The notes under the pieces are model-generated. The model worked only from the letters and a program-made list of their open reading frames with translations. It was not told the origin of the DNA and did no database searches. This document shows positions 45,433 to 55,291 of a stretch of 64,000 bases of DNA, one piece after another. The DNA comes from Marinoscillum sp964351625 (GTDB taxonomy: Bacteria > Bacteroidota > Bacteroidia > Cytophagales > Cyclobacteriaceae): positions 84,364 through 148,363 of the forward strand of contig CAYGOV010000012.1 in the NCBI GenBank assembly GCA_964351625.1, read 5' to 3'. Positions within the stretch are counted from its first letter, which is position 1. The number at the start of each line of letters is the position of its first letter. A program made the translations under genes and the position numbers.

Positions 45433-46719
45433 TTATTGTCCAAGATTTTTCAGATCAAAACCTATGTCCTTTCGATAATTCATGTCTTGCCATTGTACTT
45501 TTTCAGCAGCTCCGTAAGCAGAACTTAGCGCTTCCCCAAGGTTTTTTCCTAGCCCAGTCAAAGCCATAACACGCCCTCCATTTGTAAATAGTTTGCCATT
45601 GGATTGCGTGGTGCCAGCATGAAAAGTGATGGCGGATTTGATTGGAGACGTAAAGGTGATTTCCTTTCCTTTTTCAAAGGCATCAGGATAACCACCCGCC
45701 ACCAGTACTACAGTCGCTGCTGTGAAAGGCTCAATTTCCAATTTATATTTAGACAAATTCCCTTTTGCAGTAGCAATGAGGAGCTCCATTAAATCAGATT
45801 TTATTCTTGGTAACACCACTTCTGTCTCAGGGTCGCCCATCCTAACATTGTATTCTATCACTTTTGGCTTACCCCCAGAATTCATCAATCCAATGAAAAT
45901 GAATCCGGCATAGTCCATTCCTTCCTTTTGAATACCTTCTACGGTTGGTTGAACTACTTCTAGCTCTACTCGCTGCATAAAATCTTTATCAGCAAAAATG
46001 ACTGGAGATATGGCCCCCATTCCACCGGTATTCGGACCAGTGTCTCCATCGCCGATTCGCTTATAATCTTTAGCTTCAGGCAGGATGACATAATCTTTGC
46101 CATCAGTCAGTACAAAAACCGACACTTCTATTCCTGACAGAAACTCTTCGACAAGAACCTTGGCACTAGCCTCCCCAAATCGCTTGTTGAGAATGAGATC
46201 GTCAAGATTTCTTTTGGCCTCTTCGATATCCTCTGTAATCAACACACCTTTTCCAGCAGCTAATCCGTCTGCTTTGAGTACATATGGAGGCTTTAGGCTT
46301 TCAAGAAAAGTATAGCCTTGTTCAATATTGGAAGCATCAAATGTTTGAGCAGCTGCTGTAGGCACTCCATGTCTGATCATAAAGTCCTTGGCAAACTCCT
46401 TGCTTCCTTCCAATATTGCCCCGCTCTTGCCCGGGCCAACTATTAATAAATCAACTAAAGTAGGATCTGCTTTCAGCTCGTCTACCAGCCCTGCAACGAG
46501 CGGCACTTCGGGCCCTACGACCACTAGAGATACGCTATTTTCTTTTATGACTTTGCTCACATCTGCAACGTCTGCAGTATCAATGTCCAAATTGGTGGCA
46601 AGTTCTGATGTGCCACCATTACCTGGCGCTACAAATAACTTTTCACAAAGCGGACTCTGCTTGATTTTCCACACAAAGGCATGCTCTCTGCCGCCAGATC
46701 CAATGATGAGTACGTTCAT
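45433..46719 (-). CDS. purD: Phosphoribosylamine-glycine ligase
   Basis: ATP-grasp enzyme of purine synthesis (GARS): phosphoribosylamine + glycine + ATP to GAR. 428 residues. Opening M-N-V-L-I-I-G-S-G-G-R-E-H-A, ATP-grasp loop V-L-K-A-D-G-L-A-A-G-K-G-V, and Mg site R-M-G-D-P-E-T-E are intact. Stand-alone gene, without the GART/AIRS fusion of eukaryotes. About 77 nt after recQ, with a terminator between them. Confidence 0.97.
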   Translation of the reverse strand: MNVLIIGSGGREHAFVWKIKQSPLCEKLFVAPGNGGTSELATNLDIDTADVADVSKVIKENSVSLVVVGPEVPLVAGLVDELKADPTLVDLLIVGPGKSGAILEGSKEFAKDFMIRHGVPTAAAQTFDASNIEQGYTFLESLKPPYVLKADGLAAGKGVLITEDIEEAKRNLDDLILNKRFGEASAKVLVEEFLSGIEVSVFVLTDGKDYVILPEAKDYKRIGDGDTGPNTGGMGAISPVIFADKDFMQRVELEVVQPTVEGIQKEGMDYAGFIFIGLMNSGGKPKVIEYNVRMGDPETEVVLPRIKSDLMELLIATAKGNLSKYKLEIEPFTAATVVLVAGGYPDAFEKGKEITFTSPIKSAITFHAGTTQSNGKLFTNGGRVMALTGLGKNLGEALSSAYGAAEKVQWQDMNYRKDIGFDLKNLGQ

Positions 46720-46745
46720 TAATTCGATTATTTAGTCAATAAAAA

Positions 46746-46769
46746 AGACCGCCCAAAAATAGACGGTCT
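46746..46769 (-). terminator. Intrinsic terminator of recQ
   Basis: AGACCG (46746-46751) pairs with CGGTCT (46764-46769). On the minus strand the hairpin is followed by a run of six T, so it ends the recQ transcript before purD. Confidence 0.85.
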
Positions 46770-46796
46770 CTGACAATATTATTTGAGAATAGAAGA

Positions 46797-48977
46797 TTAA
46801 TGCGCGTGTTCGGACATGAATTTGATGCGCATCAGTCTTACTTCATCCTCAGAGTAAAATTCCTCCAGCTCTTTCATGGCTTCTTCAATACTATCACTTT
46901 CTGCGTTCATGAAGTAATCAATGATATCGTCTTGACGATCGTCATCAAGCAACTGATCTATATAATAGTCCAGATTGAGCTTAGTGCCGCCATAGCAAAT
47001 ATTCTCTATTTCAGCTATAAGCGCCTCATACTTCATGTCTTTGGAGCTGGCAATCTCTTCCAAATCCACTTTTCGGTCGATCTGCTGAATGATCAATATT
47101 TTGTTTTTGGACTTGACTCCAGAAGACTTTACCAATACGTCAGACGCAGTGATGATGTCATTTTCGTCAACATATTTCTCGATCATTTCGAGAAATGGCT
47201 GCCCAAATTTTTTGGCCTTACTTTCTCCTACACCAACAATCTTAATAAGATCGTCCATAGATGTGGGATACATGGTGGCCATTTCCTCCATAGATGGATC
47301 TTGGAAAATGACATATGGAGGCAGATCCAATTGCTTAGCTACCTTCTTGCGAAGGCTTTTGATCATATCAAAAAGGACTTTGTCGTAAGCTGTAGTATTA
47401 ATGGTTTCCCTTTCTACTTCTTCTTCTTCACCCTCCTCGTCATATTTATGGTCTTTGTATAGTTCAACTGTAAAAGGATCAGCAAGAAAATCTCTACCCT
47501 TTTGGGTGGCTTTAAAGACCCCTGGATGTTCAATGTCTTTGGCTATAAAATCACTTAGAAGCGTTTGTCTTATGATGGATTTCCAAAAATGTTCGTCTTG
47601 GTCGCTACCCTTAGCAAAAACTGCAAGATTATCATGACCATAACTTAGCACGTGTTCGGTTTTAATACCAATTAGCACTTTTGATATGTGACTCAAATCG
47701 AAACGTTCTTCAGTTTGGATGACAGCTTCTATGGCAAGCTTGATAAATGAAGTTCCATCAAAATGCTCTCGCTGATGCAGACAATTGTCACATGCTTCAC
47801 AGTTATCCACTTTATAATCCTCACCAAAATAATGCATCAACTGGCGCCTTCTGCAAACCGAAGATTCAGCATATAGCGCCATTTCTTCTAAAAGATACTT
47901 CGCGTTTTCTCGTTCGGTTACTGTTTTATCCTTAGAAAATTTTTCGAGTTTTAAAATATCATTATAGCTGTAGAACATGACCACATTACTCATGATGCCA
48001 TCTCTACCAGCTCTACCCGTTTCCTGATAATATCCTTCTATAGACTTAGGCACGTCATAATGCACGACAAATCGCACATCTGGCTTATCAATTCCCATTC
48101 CAAATGCAATGGTTGCTACGATCACATCTACATCTTCATTTAGAAATGCGTCCTGATTTTTGATCCTGACTTGGCTATCCATGCCTGCGTGGTATGGAGC
48201 CACATTCACACCATTTACTTTTAGGAACTCAGCTATCTCCTCAACCTTTTTTCTGCTCAAACAATAGATAATACCTGATTCGCCTTTGTGCTCTTTGACA
48301 ATTCTAATGAGTTGTTTTTTAGCTTGCTTTTTAGGCTTCACCTCATACATTAGGTTTGTTCTGTTGAAAGAAGTCTGGAAGATGGCTGCATCATCCATCT
48401 CTAAATTCTTTTGAATGTCCTGTTGGACTTTGGGCGTGGCGGTGGCCGTCAATGCTACAATGGAAATTTCACCAAGCTCCTTGATAATAGACTTGATCCG
48501 TCGATATTCAGGTCGAAAATCATGACCCCATTCCGAAATACAATGAGCCTCATCTACCGCAACAAATGAAATTACTGCTTTCTTCAGGAAATTGATATTA
48601 CTTTCTTTCGTCAAACTCTCGGGAGCTACATATAGCAGCTTAACCTCTCCTGCCAGCGTCTCACTCTTCACCTTGGTCATCTCCGTCTTAGTCAGACTGC
48701 TATTGAGAAATCGCGCATTTACGCCAACCGCATTCATTTGATCCACTTGATTCTTCATCAAAGCAATCAACGGTGAAATCACGATAGCCGTCCCCTCTTT
48801 TGCAATAGCCGGCAATTGGTAGCACAGAGACTTCCCTGCTCCTGTTGGCATAATGACGAAGGTATCCTTGCCATCCATTACACTATGGATGATCTCTTCT
48901 TGTGTACCTCTAAAAGTACTATACCCAAAAACTTTTTTGAGTGAATCTCTTAATTTAATATCCGTTCCTGTCTCCAT
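46797..48977 (-). CDS. recQ: ATP-dependent DNA helicase RecQ
   Basis: 3'-5' DNA helicase for fork repair and recombination. 726 residues. Walker A M-P-T-G-A-G-K-S (44-51), DEAH box V-D-E-A-H-C-I-S-E-W (142-145), motif VI Q-E-T-G-R-A-G-R-D-G; zinc cysteines in C-R-R-R-Q and C-E-A-C-D-N-C; winged helix; HRDC domain (about 535-610, S-L-R-K-K-V-A-K-Q-L-D-L-P-P-Y). About 100 acidic residues follow the HRDC, as in many Bacteroidota RecQ proteins. Confidence 0.96.
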   Translation of the reverse strand: METGTDIKLRDSLKKVFGYSTFRGTQEEIIHSVMDGKDTFVIMPTGAGKSLCYQLPAIAKEGTAIVISPLIALMKNQVDQMNAVGVNARFLNSSLTKTEMTKVKSETLAGEVKLLYVAPESLTKESNINFLKKAVISFVAVDEAHCISEWGHDFRPEYRRIKSIIKELGEISIVALTATATPKVQQDIQKNLEMDDAAIFQTSFNRTNLMYEVKPKKQAKKQLIRIVKEHKGESGIIYCLSRKKVEEIAEFLKVNGVNVAPYHAGMDSQVRIKNQDAFLNEDVDVIVATIAFGMGIDKPDVRFVVHYDVPKSIEGYYQETGRAGRDGIMSNVVMFYSYNDILKLEKFSKDKTVTERENAKYLLEEMALYAESSVCRRRQLMHYFGEDYKVDNCEACDNCLHQREHFDGTSFIKLAIEAVIQTEERFDLSHISKVLIGIKTEHVLSYGHDNLAVFAKGSDQDEHFWKSIIRQTLLSDFIAKDIEHPGVFKATQKGRDFLADPFTVELYKDHKYDEEGEEEEVERETINTTAYDKVLFDMIKSLRKKVAKQLDLPPYVIFQDPSMEEMATMYPTSMDDLIKIVGVGESKAKKFGQPFLEMIEKYVDENDIITASDVLVKSSGVKSKNKILIIQQIDRKVDLEEIASSKDMKYEALIAEIENICYGGTKLNLDYYIDQLLDDDRQDDIIDYFMNAESDSIEEAMKELEEFYSEDEVRLMRIKFMSEHAH

Positions 48978-49092
48978 CTTTATTCGCTTCTCTACAGAAG
49001 TATAAATTAATCAATTCCGTGTTATTTCAAGTACCAATCCAACAGATAAATTAATGGGTTTATTGTTTTCAATAGAGTTCTTGATGTTCTTC

Positions 49093-49100
49093 TATCTTTG
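49093..49100 (+). promoter_or_regulatory. -7 box of the manC promoter
   Basis: TATCTTTG, a full match to TAnnTTTG, 35 nt before the ATG. No TTG at 19-20 nt. Confidence 0.5.
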
Positions 49101-49135
49101 CCGACACATATTTGCACTGAGTTAAACATTAAAAA

Positions 49136-50203
49136 ATGAGCAACATACATATAGTTATCATGGCTGGTGGTACAGGGACAAGATTCTGGCCTTACAGTAG
49201 AAATAACAAGCCCAAGCAATTTTTGGATGTACTTGGCACAGGTAGAAGTTTACTTCAAATGACTTTTGATAGGTTTTCAAATGAAGTGCCTAACGAAAAT
49301 ATTTGGGTAGTGTCTAACGAGATTTATAAAGACCTCCTAGCCGAACAACTCCCTGAATTACCTAAAGATAATATCCTTTTGGAGCCATCTAAGCGCAATA
49401 CCGCTCCATGCATAGCTTATGCAGCATATAAAATCAGAGAAAAAGATCCGAATAGTGTAATGGTCATTTTGCCATCTGATCATGTAATATTCAAAGAGCG
49501 CGCCTTTATCGACATTATTAATAGTGCGGTAGAAAATGCCGATAACGAAAAATTGTTCACCATTGGTATACAGCCCAATAGGCCAGAGACTGGTTATGGT
49601 TATATCCAGTTTGAAGAGTCTGATGCGACAATCAAGAAGGTAAAGACCTTTACAGAAAAACCAGAAATTGAACTTGCGAAAAAATTTGTTTCAAGTGGTG
49701 ACTTTGTGTGGAACGCAGGAATTTTTGTTTGGAAAACCTCCGCAATCATAAAAGCGCTTGAAACTTATCAATCAGAGCTCGCTGAAACCTTCGAAGAAGG
49801 AGTTGGGATATACTTCACGGAGAAAGAAGAGAAATTTATCAAAAGTGCTTACCTAGTCTCAAAAAGCAACTCCATAGATTATGCAATCATGGAAAAAGCG
49901 GAGCACGTATTTGTAGTACTAGGTGACTTTGGATGGTCCGACCTTGGTTCATGGAATGCTCTCCATGAAATAAAAGAAAAGGACGATCAAGAAAATGTCT
50001 TGGAAGGCAACATAATGACCTACAATTCGAAAGATAACTATATCATCAGCAAAACCAAAAGACTAATCCTTGCGCAACAGCTTGAAGGTTATCTCGTGGC
50101 TGATTTTGAAGATATCTTGCTTATATGCAAGAAAGAGGATTCAAATATTTTCCGAGATTTTGTGCACGATGTGAAAAATCAAAAAGGCGAGGATCTTATA
50201 TAA
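49136..50203 (+). CDS. manC: Mannose-1-phosphate guanylyltransferase
   Basis: Makes GDP-mannose from mannose-1-phosphate and GTP for surface polysaccharides and glycosylation. Nucleotidyltransferase signature M-A-G-G-T-G-T-R-F-W-P-Y-S-R then K-P-K-Q-F-L (about 9-30); metal-binding D in L-P-S-D-H-V; substrate loops F-T-E-K-P and F-V-W-N-A-G-I-F-V-W. 355 residues, so it lacks the phosphomannose isomerase domain of longer ManC/AlgA enzymes. Converges with rlmB, overlap 8 nt. Confidence 0.94.
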   Translation: MSNIHIVIMAGGTGTRFWPYSRNNKPKQFLDVLGTGRSLLQMTFDRFSNEVPNENIWVVSNEIYKDLLAEQLPELPKDNILLEPSKRNTAPCIAYAAYKIREKDPNSVMVILPSDHVIFKERAFIDIINSAVENADNEKLFTIGIQPNRPETGYGYIQFEESDATIKKVKTFTEKPEIELAKKFVSSGDFVWNAGIFVWKTSAIIKALETYQSELAETFEEGVGIYFTEKEEKFIKSAYLVSKSNSIDYAIMEKAEHVFVVLGDFGWSDLGSWNALHEIKEKDDQENVLEGNIMTYNSKDNYIISKTKRLILAQQLEGYLVADFEDILLICKKEDSNIFRDFVHDVKNQKGEDLI

Positions 50204-50918
50204 GTCGCTGCCTTTTGACTTCATAGAGCGCCATAGCTGCTGCTACAGATACATTGAGGGAAGCAATATTCCCCGAAAGGGGAATTTTCACTTCTTTATC
50301 AGCCAAAGCCAAAATAGCTGAAGAAATACCTTCATCTTCAGATCCCATCACTATAGCTGTGGGCACCATGAGGTCAATATCTTGAAAATAAGTTTCGGCC
50401 TTTTCTGTACTTGCTACAATTTGAAGTCCCGAATCTTTTAGGAACTGAATCGCTTCTTTGAAGTTTGATTCTCTACAAACTGGTATATAATTGAGTGCCC
50501 CTGCAGAGGTTTTTATAGCATCAGCATTGATCTGAACACTTCCTTTGGTAGGAATCAAAATCGCATCTACACCCATGCAGTCTGCTGTCCTAGCTATCGC
50601 TCCAAAATTGCGAACATCCGTAAGTCTATCAAGTACCAGAACCAAAGGCACCCTTCTATTCTCAAATACCTCAGGAAGCACATGCTCTATTTTATGGTAT
50701 TGTACTGGAGAAAGGAAGGCAACCACTCCTTGGTGATTTTTACGTGTAAAGTGATTGATCTTCTCAACGGGAACAGTAGACAAAGGGATTTGACGATCAT
50801 TCAACAAAGCGAAAAGCTCTTTGATCAACTCACTTTTGAGCCCCTTTTGAACAAATACTTTTTCAAGGTCTTTGCCAGAATTGATGGTCTCGATCACGGC
50901 ACGTATGCCATAGATCAT
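50196..50918 (-). CDS. rlmB: 23S rRNA (guanosine-2'-O-)-methyltransferase RlmB (SpoU family)
   Basis: SPOUT methyltransferase for a 2'-O-ribose (G2251 in E. coli). N-terminal substrate domain M-I-Y-G-I-R-A-V-I-E-T-I; motif 1 L-D-R-L-T-D-V-R-N-F-G-A-I-A-R-T; motif 2 V-M-G-S-E-D-E-G-I-S; motif 3 I-P-L-S-G-N-I-A-S-L-N-V-S-V-A. I prefer the start at ATG 50918, since the family begins right there; the longer frame from 50984 adds 22 basic residues and would overlap the upstream gene by 40 nt. Target inferred by family. Confidence 0.92.
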   Translation of the reverse strand: MIYGIRAVIETINSGKDLEKVFVQKGLKSELIKELFALLNDRQIPLSTVPVEKINHFTRKNHQGVVAFLSPVQYHKIEHVLPEVFENRRVPLVLVLDRLTDVRNFGAIARTADCMGVDAILIPTKGSVQINADAIKTSAGALNYIPVCRESNFKEAIQFLKDSGLQIVASTEKAETYFQDIDLMVPTAIVMGSEDEGISSAILALADKEVKIPLSGNIASLNVSVAAAMALYEVKRQRLI

Positions 50919-50944
50919 GTCCTCATTATTTTTTTTATTTTCTA

Positions 50945-52090
50945 TCACAGTCCTTTTCTTATTTCGCCTACTTGTTGATACCACAGATTTTCGTACTTGC
51001 GGTTGCGCTTGAGTGAATACATCAAGGGCGCAAAGAGAGTTGAAATTCGTATGAATTCAAATTCATAACCATCTCTATACGTCCAAGTCTCGGTTCGCTC
51101 ATCTCGTTTGACCACATCTGGCGGTCCAAATACTATATAGAGCATGCCTCGGTCCGTTTTCCAACCTTGTTTGTAATCCGTAAACAATTGATTGGCTTTC
51201 TCAATGCGATCGTAATAGAGCTTTATAGCATTCTTGGCTCGGAATTTCGTGCCATATGTTCCTATCCAGAACTGCTCAAATGCCTTTTTGCTATAGCCAT
51301 CTGTCATTGATTTTATTTCTTCTGATGTTGTGATATAGGTGAGCGGGTCGACCAGTTCTAAAATAGATTTATATTCTGGGAAATATGGTGGACATTTAAG
51401 GATGGTCAATGCCTCTTGCGAAAGGGTATCTTTTTGAATGAGATAAAATCTATAATCCTTGAATGCCGGCTCTTGGCTAGCGAAATAATAAGAACTGTCA
51501 ATATCTAGACTAGGCGAAATCATTCGCATCATACCCATAGGCGGGTCGGCGGATTCAAAGTTGTCCGTGTACTCAAACACATGTAATGAATCTGCACCTG
51601 CATAAGATATTTTATTTGAAGTGACGTAAGGTTTAAGAATTGGGAGGCCCTCACTATCTACAGGATAAATACCTGAAAATCCTTCCTTCTCCCCTATCTG
51701 AATGTCTTCCAAAAGATACACGCCCATATCTAGTTGAGCCATTGTAATCAACAGGATTGAATTCTTCAAAGGATCAAAAGTGATTCCTAAGAAAAGTTCT
51801 TTGGTTGTACTCACAAGAGTGTCTATCGAAAATGCACGCAATGTATCATGCGCCACTGAAGCATAGCTTGGCTGCAATAGTAGGTCCATGCGCCATTTGA
51901 TAAGAGAGTCTCCTTCTACTTTGAAAAAAACTTTGACCCCACTTTCGGAGCTCACTACTCGATGCTCAAACTGCATTGGAACTGTTAAGTCATACTGGTA
52001 ACTCAAATTGACACGCGTGAGATCCAGAGATTGCACCTGCCAACTCATTAACCAACTTAGAACCAAAAACGAAATACCTCGCAAACCCAT
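50945..52090 (-). CDS. GWxTD-domain protein
   Basis: Secreted protein of unknown function with the Bacteroidota GWxTD domain at its end: F-W-I-G-T-Y-G-T-K (about 281), then G-W-K-T-D-R-G-M-L-Y-I-V-F-G-P-P-D (about 319). Signal peptide to about 21. The N-terminal 250 residues are beta-rich and without a name. 381 residues. Just upstream of rlmB on the same strand. Confidence 0.9.
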   Translation of the reverse strand: MGLRGISFLVLSWLMSWQVQSLDLTRVNLSYQYDLTVPMQFEHRVVSSESGVKVFFKVEGDSLIKWRMDLLLQPSYASVAHDTLRAFSIDTLVSTTKELFLGITFDPLKNSILLITMAQLDMGVYLLEDIQIGEKEGFSGIYPVDSEGLPILKPYVTSNKISYAGADSLHVFEYTDNFESADPPMGMMRMISPSLDIDSSYYFASQEPAFKDYRFYLIQKDTLSQEALTILKCPPYFPEYKSILELVDPLTYITTSEEIKSMTDGYSKKAFEQFWIGTYGTKFRAKNAIKLYYDRIEKANQLFTDYKQGWKTDRGMLYIVFGPPDVVKRDERTETWTYRDGYEFEFIRISTLFAPLMYSLKRNRKYENLWYQQVGEIRKGL

Positions 52091-52140
52091 AAGCTGAAAA
52101 TTTAGGCAATTATTTGGTTTCTTTGCTGAAAATTAAGTCA

Positions 52141-52917
52141 ATGAGTGTTTACACAACAGAGATTACTTCAGATCAGATTCCTTCGGATAACCCAATTCAC
52201 CAACGCCTGCTGAAAGCATATCATGTAGCGGCTCCAATGGTTTCGGGAGATCTACTGGATTTAGGCTGTGGTGAAGGAAGAGGTGTTGAGTTACTTCTTG
52301 GCAATGCCAAGAGTTATCTTGGCTTAGATAAAATCGAAGAAATCATTGAAAGACTAAGAGGAAAATATCCACAAGCACAGTTTGAAGCTGGCGTTTTCCC
52401 TCCTTTCAAATTACCAGACAATAGTTTTGATACAGTTGTAAGCTTTCAGGTTATTGAGCATATACAGAATGATGAATTATTTCTTTCTGAGATCTATCGA
52501 GTTTTGAAACCCGGTGGGAAAGCCATCCTCTCGACACCTAATATCAAAATGACTTTGAGCAGAAATCCATGGCATACGCGTGAGTATACTGCTGACCAAC
52601 TCTCAAAGCTTGCAGGAAAGTATTTTGACAAAGTAGAAATGAAAGGTATAGCTGGAAGTGATAGGGTACTAGAATATCATGAACAAAACAGGGCTTCTGT
52701 CAATAAAATCATGAAATATGACTTCCTCAATTTACAATATCGACTGCCAGCTGCACTCTTGCGTATCCCGTATGATTTTTTAAATAGAAGGAACCGAAAT
52801 AAACTCCAATCTCAAGCGGACGAATTGGTACTTTCCATTAGTCAGGAAGACTACTTTTTGGCTAACCAATCGGAACAAAATCTTGATCTCTTCTGTATAC
52901 TAAGTAAACAAAAGTGA
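52141..52917 (+). CDS. Class I SAM-dependent methyltransferase
   Basis: Rossmann-fold methyltransferase, substrate unknown. Motif I L-L-D-L-G-C-G-E-G-R-G, motif II acid L-G-L-D-K, and the post-motif F-D-T-V-V-S-F-Q-V-I-E-H-I are clear; V-L-K-P-G-G-K-A is the usual fifth-strand turn. Start set at ATG 52141 (MSVYTTEITSDQIP); the frame opens at 52114 but the first nine residues look like leader. About 258 residues. Its 3' end overlaps the Dps frame by 4 nt. Confidence 0.9.
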   Translation: MSVYTTEITSDQIPSDNPIHQRLLKAYHVAAPMVSGDLLDLGCGEGRGVELLLGNAKSYLGLDKIEEIIERLRGKYPQAQFEAGVFPPFKLPDNSFDTVVSFQVIEHIQNDELFLSEIYRVLKPGGKAILSTPNIKMTLSRNPWHTREYTADQLSKLAGKYFDKVEMKGIAGSDRVLEYHEQNRASVNKIMKYDFLNLQYRLPAALLRIPYDFLNRRNRNKLQSQADELVLSISQEDYFLANQSEQNLDLFCILSKQK

Positions 52918-52922
52918 TTTTT

Positions 52923-53381
52923 ATGACATCTCAAAAACTTATCGAGGAGTTGAATTTGCTCCTAAGTGACTTACATATTTATTATCAAAACGCAAGAGGG
53001 TTTCACTGGAATATAAAAGGCAAAAGGTTCTTTGAGCTTCATGTGAAATTCGAAGAGTTGTACACCGAAGCACTCACCAATATTGATGAAATAGCGGAGA
53101 GAATCCTCACAATAGGAGGCGCTCCCCTACATTCTTTTGAAGATTATCTGAAGCATTCTAATCTGAAAGTCTACACCAATGTGTCCAATGACGAAGCCTC
53201 TGTAAAAGCTATCCATTCACAATTAAGTGATTTGGTGCAGCGCGAAACCAAGGTAAAAAAACTTGCCAATCAAAGCGGTGATAGCGTAACAGAAGATATG
53301 ATGATCGCTCTTATAAATGCTCAACAAAAGACCATGTGGATGTTTAAATCTTGGATGGGTGAAGCGGTAGAAGCTAATTGA
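52923..53381 (+). CDS. dps: Dps-family ferritin-like protein
   Basis: Mini-ferritin that binds DNA and oxidises iron, giving protection in starvation and peroxide stress. Four-helix bundle, about 152 residues from ATG 52923 (ATG 52914 also possible). Ferroxidase residues in G-F-H-W-N-I-K-G (His), F-F-E-L-H-x-K-F-E-E-L-Y and T-N-I-D-E-I-A-E-R-I. No Lys-rich tail. The gene follows the methyltransferase directly and converges on asnB (8-nt overlap). Confidence 0.94.
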   Translation: MTSQKLIEELNLLLSDLHIYYQNARGFHWNIKGKRFFELHVKFEELYTEALTNIDEIAERILTIGGAPLHSFEDYLKHSNLKVYTNVSNDEASVKAIHSQLSDLVQRETKVKKLANQSGDSVTEDMMIALINAQQKTMWMFKSWMGEAVEAN

Positions 53382-55248
53382 CAAAATATCGTTTGTGCCA
53401 CTTTTGAAAAACATAAAGTGACCATACCAAAATATGAGAATCGCCCGGGTCAAAGGAGAATAATTTTTTTTTGATTCGGGCGATTTCTTTCCAGTGAAAA
53501 ATTCCCTGCGCTTCAATTGTTGATTGATTGAAAACTACTTGGTCGAGCTCCACTTTCATTTCCTTTCTAAACCAATCCAATAATGGCACCTCAAACCCAT
53601 GCTTCGGTCTGTGGTAAAGCTCTTCTGGCAGCATGTCTCTAAAAGCTTCTCGCAAAATAATTTTCTTGCTATTGCCATTTGCTTTGAGCTTTGAGTCCAA
53701 CTCAAAAGCAAAATGAACCACTTTAGGATCAAGAAAAGGCACCCTTACTTCAAGACTATTAGCCATTGACATCAAATCGACTTTTTGAAGCATGTCGCCA
53801 GACAATACCATCTTGCAATCAAGTGAAAGCACTTCATTAAGATCACCTGACTTTATATTTTGTAATAGCTCATCGCGGAAAGCACTTTGATCGGGAGCAT
53901 TGACTAAAAGTCGATCTACCTGACTTTTCTGAATGAAAGACGCCAAGAACCAATAACGTTCCTGAAGAGATAATTTTTTGAGTTTAGCAAATCGATCAAG
54001 TTTTCTAAAGGTATCTGTGAGGCGATTGTTTCTAGACTTTGGTAAAAGCGACCAAAGTGGTCCACCGATGGAAGCAATATTGGATTTAGCATCAGGGTGC
54101 TGCGCATGTAGCCAAGCGGAGTGCTTATTGTATCCAGAAAACATCTCATCTGCTCCATCACCAGACAAAGCAACAGTAACATGATCTTTGGTCTTTTTGC
54201 TCAAAATATGAACTGGAAGAGCCGAAGAATCAGCGAAAGGCTCATCTATGTAATCCACTACATCACCAACGGCTGATAGCAAATCGTCATTCGAAAGCGA
54301 AAAGACATGGTGATCTGTAGCAAAATGATCGGCCACCAAATTGGCGTAAGCTGTCTCATCAAAATACTTATTGTCTTTGAAACCTATACTAAATGTCTTC
54401 AACTTCGGAACGTCCTTGCTGGCCAAGCCAACAATGATCGATGAATCTATGCCTCCACTCAAAAATGCACCAAGAGGGACATCAGAAACCAGTCTAGCTC
54501 TTACAGAGTCCGTCAAGCGATCCACTAAGGTCATTTGAGCGTTTTTTAGCTCCCATGATTTGGTGGCGTTTGGATCAGGGAGTTTATAGTATCTTTTTTG
54601 ATCCACTTTGCCTTTTTCTATCTCAAGGTAATGACCTGGCTTAAGCTTTTCTACACCTTCGATTATGGAAAGCGGTGGCGGTATATAAGTGAGCTGAAAA
54701 TAAAGTGATAGCGCCTCTTGATTGATCTTCTTCTCTAGTCCGTAACAAAGCAGCGACTTCATTTCAGATGCAAAGAGTACGCTGTTGTCTGTTTTGCAAA
54801 AAAGTAATGGCTTAATTCCATAGCGATCCCTTGCGATAAACATTTTGCAAGCCACCTGATCATAGATAGCAAACGCAAAAAATCCATTGAGCTTTGGAAG
54901 CATCTCTGTTCCCCAAAAAATGTACGCCTGCAATAAAACTTCAGTATCTGAATCTGATTGGAAAGAGACACCCTTTTGAGCTAATTCCTGTCTTAAGAAT
55001 TTGTAATTATAGATTTCACCATTGAATACAATGTGATAACGACCGGAAGCATCTCGCATGGGTTGGTTCCCTGCTGCGCTCGTATCCAATATCGAGAGTC
55101 TACGGTGGCCAAGACCTACTACATCATCAAACCATGTATCATGAACATCAGGTCCACGCTTTGCTAATACACGGGTAGATGCTTCAAGATGCATCAGGTT
55201 CATCCGACCTACCGGGTTAAATGCAAACAAACCTGTGATTCCGCACAT
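53374..55248 (-). CDS. asnB: Asparagine synthase (glutamine-hydrolysing)
   Basis: AsnB-type amidotransferase, 624 residues. Cys2 of the class II glutaminase is exposed after Met removal (M-C-G-I-T-G-L-F); R-L-S-I-L-D-T-S-A-A-G-N-Q-P and F-N-G-E-I-Y-N-Y are family marks. Synthetase half: P-loop L-S-G-G-I-D-S-S (about 263-270) and S-G-D-G-A-D-E-M-F-x-G-Y. Members of this length often amidate glycan precursors rather than free aspartate; here no glycan cluster lies beside it, so either is possible. Divergent from the NlpC gene by 43 bp. Confidence 0.93.
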   Translation of the reverse strand: MCGITGLFAFNPVGRMNLMHLEASTRVLAKRGPDVHDTWFDDVVGLGHRRLSILDTSAAGNQPMRDASGRYHIVFNGEIYNYKFLRQELAQKGVSFQSDSDTEVLLQAYIFWGTEMLPKLNGFFAFAIYDQVACKMFIARDRYGIKPLLFCKTDNSVLFASEMKSLLCYGLEKKINQEALSLYFQLTYIPPPLSIIEGVEKLKPGHYLEIEKGKVDQKRYYKLPDPNATKSWELKNAQMTLVDRLTDSVRARLVSDVPLGAFLSGGIDSSIIVGLASKDVPKLKTFSIGFKDNKYFDETAYANLVADHFATDHHVFSLSNDDLLSAVGDVVDYIDEPFADSSALPVHILSKKTKDHVTVALSGDGADEMFSGYNKHSAWLHAQHPDAKSNIASIGGPLWSLLPKSRNNRLTDTFRKLDRFAKLKKLSLQERYWFLASFIQKSQVDRLLVNAPDQSAFRDELLQNIKSGDLNEVLSLDCKMVLSGDMLQKVDLMSMANSLEVRVPFLDPKVVHFAFELDSKLKANGNSKKIILREAFRDMLPEELYHRPKHGFEVPLLDWFRKEMKVELDQVVFNQSTIEAQGIFHWKEIARIKKKLFSFDPGDSHILVWSLYVFQKWHKRYFVN

Positions 55249-55291
55249 ATGGCATTAAATTTATGGACTAAAGCGACAAAACAATCAGGAT

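Noticed and set aside
46800..47462. 220-codon plus-strand frame opposite recQ
   Set aside because: Shadow of recQ; Phe- and Ile-rich without any domain or start signal.
53223..53516. Minus-strand frame between dps and asnB
   Set aside because: Overlaps both conserved genes out of frame and has no recognisable features.
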